Positions 60,953-64,000 of a stretch of DNA of 64,000 nucleotides are shown one piece after another. The first letter of the stretch is position 1. Every line of letters starts with the position of its first letter. The notes below the pieces were generated by a model. That model ran no database searches. It saw only the letters and a program-made list of their open reading frames with translations, and was not told where the DNA came from. The position numbers and the translations under genes are program-made. This DNA comes from Gemmatimonadota bacterium (GTDB taxonomy: Bacteria > Gemmatimonadota > Gemmatimonadetes > Gemmatimonadales > GWC2-71-9), in NCBI GenBank assembly GCA_003222195.1, contig QHVB01000027.1, positions 124,001 through 188,000 on the forward strand. Direction: 5' to 3'.

Positions 60953-62463
60953 GGGTGGTTCCGACGCTTTCGGCGCGGACCAGGCTGGGCCTCGAGATCC
61001 TGGCGTTCGGTGCAGCCGGAGGAGTGATCGGCGACGCCCTGCTCCGCGCGATGCCCTGGGGGTTGAACGTGGCGGTTGGCACGGCCGGCCTGGTGGGTGC
61101 CGGCGCCTGGCTCGTCCGCCGCCATCGGATCACACCAGGACCCGACGCGGCCTGGCTCGCGATTACCGCATTGCTGCTGGGCGCAGCCTTCGTGCGCCGC
61201 GACGCCGCGGAGCTCGCCCAGTTCGATATGCTCGCGCTCGTTGGCGCGCTCGCCTTCGCCGCGGGGAGTCTGCAAGGCGAGCACATCATGCGCTGGAGCC
61301 TGGTCGACTATGTCCGCGCAGGCGCGACGGCCAGCGTCGCCAGCATCGTCGGGGGGCTGTCGCTGGTGGGCCGCGACATCGATTGGCACGAGCTGCCACG
61401 CGAGGGCCGCCTGCGTCACCTGCGCGGCGTCCTGACCGGGATCGTCATCGCGGCGCCCGTGCTCATTGTCTTCGCCGCGTTGTTCGCGTCCGCCGATCAG
61501 GTCTTCGCGAACGTGCTCCAAAATCTCTTTGCATTCGACGCAGAAAGTATCGTGCAGCACACGTTTTTCATTCTCTTTTGGGGCGCGCTCACCGCCGGCT
61601 GGCTCCGCTGGAATCTCATCGGCCGGCCGATTGCCGGTCCCCGCCTGGACTACATCCCCTCCAGTGTTACGCCGTTTGTCGTCGCGTTGGGACTCCTCAA
61701 CGCGCTCTTTCTCCTGTTCGTCGTCGTGCAGCTGCGCTTCCTCTTCGGCGGTGCGGCGCTCGTCGAGCAAACCGGGGGGCTCACCTACGCCGAGTACGCG
61801 CGTAACGGGTTCTTCCAGCTGGTCACGGCGAGCGGCCTGGTCTTGCCCGTGCTGCTGGGCGTCGATTTCCTGGCGCGCGGCGGCACGCCGCCCCAGATCC
61901 GGACGATTCGCCAGTTCTCGGGCCTCCTCCTCGTGCTGCTTGCGGTCGTTATGGCGTCGGCGCTGGAGCGCATGCGCTTGTATGTCTCCGCGTTCGGGCT
62001 CTCGGCCACGCGTCTCTACGCGACGGCGTTCATGGTTTTGCTGGTCGGCGTGTTCGCCTGGTTCGCGTGGACCGTGCTGCGCGGCCAGCGGCAGCGGTTT
62101 GTGTTCGGCTCGCTCATGCAGGGCCTGGCTGTGCTGGCCGGCCTGCATCTCCTCAACCCCGATGCCTTCATCGTCAAGACGAATCTCAATCGTCCCGCGG
62201 CTGAGCGGCCGTTCGACGCGAAGTACGCCGTGACACTGGGGGGAGACGCCGTGCCCTCGCTTCTCGCCGCCTTGCCGCAGCTCGGCGCCGACACCCGCTG
62301 CATCGTGGTGCACGGCCTGCTGAAGCGCTGGGACAAAGCGGAAGTCGATTGGCGCACCTGGAACTGGAGTCGCGCACGCGCACGTAGCCTTGTCCGCAGC
62401 CAAGCCGACGCCCTGAGGGCGTCGTGTCCAACCCCACCGCAGGAGCAGCGCAATGATCACTGA
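60949..62463 (+). CDS. DUF4173 (DUF4153-like) membrane protein
   Basis: A 504-residue protein with about ten or eleven membrane helices in residues 15-395 and a C-terminal soluble part (about 410-500; [39 protein letters not shown]). The pair LFASADQVF and the region [19 protein letters not shown] are typical of DUF4173. Function is unknown. ATG overlaps the uppS-like stop (ATGA). The next gene starts inside its last 11 bases, so it is transcribed with both neighbours. Confidence 0.88.
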   Translation: MRVVPTLSARTRLGLEILAFGAAGGVIGDALLRAMPWGLNVAVGTAGLVGAGAWLVRRHRITPGPDAAWLAITALLLGAAFVRRDAAELAQFDMLALVGALAFAAGSLQGEHIMRWSLVDYVRAGATASVASIVGGLSLVGRDIDWHELPREGRLRHLRGVLTGIVIAAPVLIVFAALFASADQVFANVLQNLFAFDAESIVQHTFFILFWGALTAGWLRWNLIGRPIAGPRLDYIPSSVTPFVVALGLLNALFLLFVVVQLRFLFGGAALVEQTGGLTYAEYARNGFFQLVTASGLVLPVLLGVDFLARGGTPPQIRTIRQFSGLLLVLLAVVMASALERMRLYVSAFGLSATRLYATAFMVLLVGVFAWFAWTVLRGQRQRFVFGSLMQGLAVLAGLHLLNPDAFIVKTNLNRPAAERPFDAKYAVTLGGDAVPSLLAALPQLGADTRCIVVHGLLKRWDKAEVDWRTWNWSRARARSLVRSQADALRASCPTPPQEQRNDH

Positions 62464-63079
62464 TGGGTTGAATCCGTTCACGGTCCTGCTCTTTGTGGGC
62501 GCCGTGCTGGTGGGGGCGACGCTCATCCTCCTCTACGTGATCGCGCGAGTGACGAAGCGCGAGCCGTTCGCCCGAATTACACTGCGGCTGCTGCTCGGGG
62601 GCGCGGGTCTATATCTGCTCCTGTTCCTCGGCGCCTCACTGCTGAGCCACAATCGCGTGCTGGCGCCGGGCGAGGAGAAGCACATCTGCGAGATCGACTG
62701 TCATCTGGCGTACGCAATCGCGGCGACCAAGTCGGAACCACTGCCGAACGGGCTGGTACGGACCACGGTGACGGTCAAAGTCCGATTCGATGAAGAGACG
62801 ATCTCGTCGCGCCGGCCTCGGGACGCGACGCTAACACCCAACAGCAGATACGTCGCGTTGGTGGATGACGCGGGCAACCGGTACCCGGGGTCGACCGATG
62901 GGCTGAAGCGCAAACTGATTCCCGGCGAGTCGTACACGACTGACATCGTGTTCGACGTACCTGCGGCAGTACCGGGCTTACGCTTGATCCTGCGCAACAA
63001 CGATCCCGAGACGGCATTCATCATCGGGCACGAGAACAGCCTGCTCCATGGCAAGACCACCTTTCGCTTGCCAGGATAG
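62453..63079 (+). CDS. Membrane-anchored beta-sandwich protein, unknown
   Basis: A 208-residue protein with two N-terminal hydrophobic segments (about 8-30 and 42-62) and an extracytoplasmic domain. That domain begins HICEIDCHLAYAI, with a Cys-x3-Cys pair, and has DUF4352-like strands (LVRTTVTVKVRFDEETI, SYTTDIVFDVPAAVPGLRLILRN). ATG 62453 is preceded by AGGAG seven bases upstream. It ends the cluster controlled by the winged-helix regulator; the 3' end lies just before the left inverted repeat of the four-helix-bundle gene. Confidence 0.8.
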   Translation: MITDGLNPFTVLLFVGAVLVGATLILLYVIARVTKREPFARITLRLLLGGAGLYLLLFLGASLLSHNRVLAPGEEKHICEIDCHLAYAIAATKSEPLPNGLVRTTVTVKVRFDEETISSRRPRDATLTPNSRYVALVDDAGNRYPGSTDGLKRKLIPGESYTTDIVFDVPAAVPGLRLILRNNDPETAFIIGHENSLLHGKTTFRLPG

Positions 63080-63080
63080 G

Positions 63081-63583
63081 GGTCAGGTGTCTGGTGTCAG
63101 GGACGACGTGCCTTGAGCGCCCGGACGAGACCGGCAAGGAGCCGTCCGACGTCTCCGCTCAAATTCAGCCCGTGCTCTAAAGCGGCCTGATCGATGTAGT
63201 GCCTGCGCGAGGCGATTAGAAACTGAGTCTCAAGCTCCATCAATGATCCATTCGCAATCGATAGGTGATGGAGATACTCTCCGAGGTGTTGCCTTCCGTG
63301 TCCCTCAGCGATGTTGCTGGGAATCGACGCGGAGGAGCGCTGCATTTGACTCGTTAATGCAAATCGCTCGTCCCTAGGAAACGATTTGGTGACCTCGTAG
63401 GCGAAGTCAGTGAGCTCCATCGCGCGCTGCCAAACGATCAAATCGCGATACGAAACGACACGGGTTCGTGCAACGGTCATCCTCGACAATCGTATGTCAG
63501 CGTCGGTCGTTGTCAGACCATTCGAGCTCCCCTGGGCACATTCGAGCGCAGACCTGACACCAGACACCCGACACCTGACACCG
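63081..63583. mobile_element. Heptamer inverted-repeat unit carrying a four-helix-bundle gene
   Basis: The left arm 63086-63101 (GGTGTCTGGTGTCAGG) and the right arm 63553-63568 are perfect 16-bp inverted repeats. The right arm continues outward as further 7-bp units of GGTGTCN on the minus strand (63569-63582); the left arm shows a partial extra unit (GGTCA, 63081-63085). The 127-codon minus-strand gene lies between, with its stop codon inside the left arm. No transposase and no target-site duplication are seen. Confidence 0.65.
63097..63480 (-). CDS. Four-helix-bundle protein (S23/IVS-encoded type)
   Basis: A 127-residue four-helix-bundle protein. Recognised by VSYRDLIVWQRAMELTDFAYEVTKSFP, then RFALTSQMQRSSASIPSNIAEGHGR and LHHLSIANGSLMELETQFLIA. 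This is the family of proteins encoded in 23S rRNA intervening sequences, and of the Avd accessory protein of diversity-generating retroelements; the function of lone copies is unknown. ATG 63480 is the first start at the conserved N-terminus; the frame is open to 63681 but overlaps the right repeat and the divergent gene. The stop codon falls in the left repeat. Confidence 0.92.
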   Translation of the reverse strand: MTVARTRVVSYRDLIVWQRAMELTDFAYEVTKSFPRDERFALTSQMQRSSASIPSNIAEGHGRQHLGEYLHHLSIANGSLMELETQFLIASRRHYIDQAALEHGLNLSGDVGRLLAGLVRALKARRP

Positions 63584-63598
63584 CTAGATTTGATCATC

Positions 63599-64000
63599 AT
63601 GCTCCTCCGTATCACGCAGGTAGACGCCTTCACCAATCGCCCGTTCGCCGGCAACCCCGCCGCCGTCTGCATCCTTCCCAAGGCCGCCGATTCCGCCTGG
63701 ATGCTGAACGTCGCGCGCGAGATGAACCTCGCCGAGACCGCGTTCCTCGTTCGCCAAAAGGATGGCTACGATCTCCGCTGGTTCACGCCCGCGGTGGAAG
63801 TCGATCTCTGCGGTCACGCGACACTCGCGAGCGCGCACGTGCTATGGGAAGACGGACATCTCAAACCTGATTCGCAGGCGCGCTTCCACACCAAGAGCGG
63901 TCTCCTGACAGCCGATCGGCGCGCGCCCTGGATCGAGCTCGACTTTCCCACCACGCCGCCAGTGGCCGCACCTCCGCCCGCCGGTCTCGTCGAGGCGCTC
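63599..64000 (+). CDS. PhzF family protein (5' part)
   Basis: The first 134 codons are present; the gene continues beyond the right edge. The sequence matches the N-terminal half of PhzF/YddE proteins: ITQVDAFTNRPFAGNPAAVC, MNLAETAFLV with the catalytic-type glutamate E46, and LRWFTPAVEVDLCGHATLASAHVL. Family members adopt the diaminopimelate-epimerase fold and act as isomerases or hydrolases of unknown substrate outside phenazine clusters. No phenazine genes are nearby, so a phenazine role is not implied. ATG at 63599, 119 bases from the divergent four-helix-bundle gene. Confidence 0.93.
   Translation, partial: MLLRITQVDAFTNRPFAGNPAAVCILPKAADSAWMLNVAREMNLAETAFLVRQKDGYDLRWFTPAVEVDLCGHATLASAHVLWEDGHLKPDSQARFHTKSGLLTADRRAPWIELDFPTTPPVAAPPPAGLVEAL

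Noticed and set aside
60742-62526. 594-residue minus-strand ORF opposite DUF4173
   Set aside because: Shadow of the membrane protein gene; Gln/Glu/Arg-rich antisense text with no start or domain support.
63599-64000. Phenazine biosynthesis cluster
   Set aside because: Only a PhzF-family gene is visible; no other phz gene is present and this family is widespread outside phenazine pathways.
1-64000. CRISPR array, tRNA or rRNA genes
   Set aside because: No regularly spaced repeats of CRISPR length and no cloverleaf or rRNA-like segments were noticed by eye; the only repeats are short-period ones.

Overview
The window is a GC-rich bacterial chromosome segment. The densely packed genes with 1-8 base stop/start overlaps, the many GTG and TTG starts, and the gene content all point to an environmental Gemmatimonadota-like bacterium. 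The telling content is three PKN-type Ser/Thr kinases, DUF4097, DUF2911 and DUF5916 proteins, an OPT-family transporter, Ig-repeat surface proteins, and a TolC/MacAB operon led by an ECF sigma factor. This assignment is inferred from gene content; there is no rRNA or other marker in the window. I saw no tRNA, rRNA, CRISPR array, prophage or classical insertion sequence.

Region by region. 1-5 kb: a truncated CcdA/DsbD-type membrane gene, a DUF442-like secreted phosphatase homologue, an NAD-binding protein overlapping a yeast-type cytosine deaminase, two DUF4097-like secreted proteins, a SRPBCC protein and HslR. 5-7.6 kb: NfeD, SPFH protein and acyl-CoA dehydrogenase in one operon. 7.6-16 kb: a giant Ig-repeat/YVTN-propeller protein, an aminotransferase, and two tandem membrane Ser/Thr kinases. 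16-24 kb: OPT transporter, M42 peptidase, a polyproline secreted protein, a HEAT-repeat protein, a GAF protein and a hydrolase. 24-29.5 kb: Nth, M20 amidohydrolase, thioredoxin-domain DUF255 protein, cyclophilin and a DUF2911 protein. 29.5-41.6 kb: a long co-directional run with glycosyltransferase 39, AsnB, HD protein, phospholipase D-like synthase, ECF sigma factor with a probable anti-sigma factor, a Spy-like protein, then TolC, ABC ATPase, adaptor and permease. 41.7-50 kb: a DUF5916 outer-membrane protein, an MCP, an amidohydrolase, a cytochrome b561/molybdopterin oxidoreductase operon and small secreted proteins. 50-58 kb: a sensor-kinase fusion paired with a cupredoxin protein, a porin-like protein, DinB, a membrane PHP protein and an M28 peptidase. 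58-64 kb: a lipoprotein, DUF3052, a small regulon built round a winged-helix regulator, a four-helix-bundle gene flanked by heptamer inverted repeats, and the start of a PhzF gene.

Two things deserve most attention. First, a candidate operator (CTTTAT, four bases, CAAAGTACTT) occurs with identical spacing before a membrane protein gene and across the start codon of a compact UppS-like prenyltransferase gene. The gene for a winged-helix regulator lies between them, which suggests an autoregulated membrane-lipid cluster that also contains a DUF4173 protein. Second, short heptamer-based inverted repeats bound a four-helix-bundle (S23/IVS-type) gene at 63.1-63.6 kb. A different heptamer forms a gene-less inverted-repeat element at 41.6 kb, and further short tandem repeats occur at 2.07 kb and inside an amidohydrolase gene at 46.9 kb.
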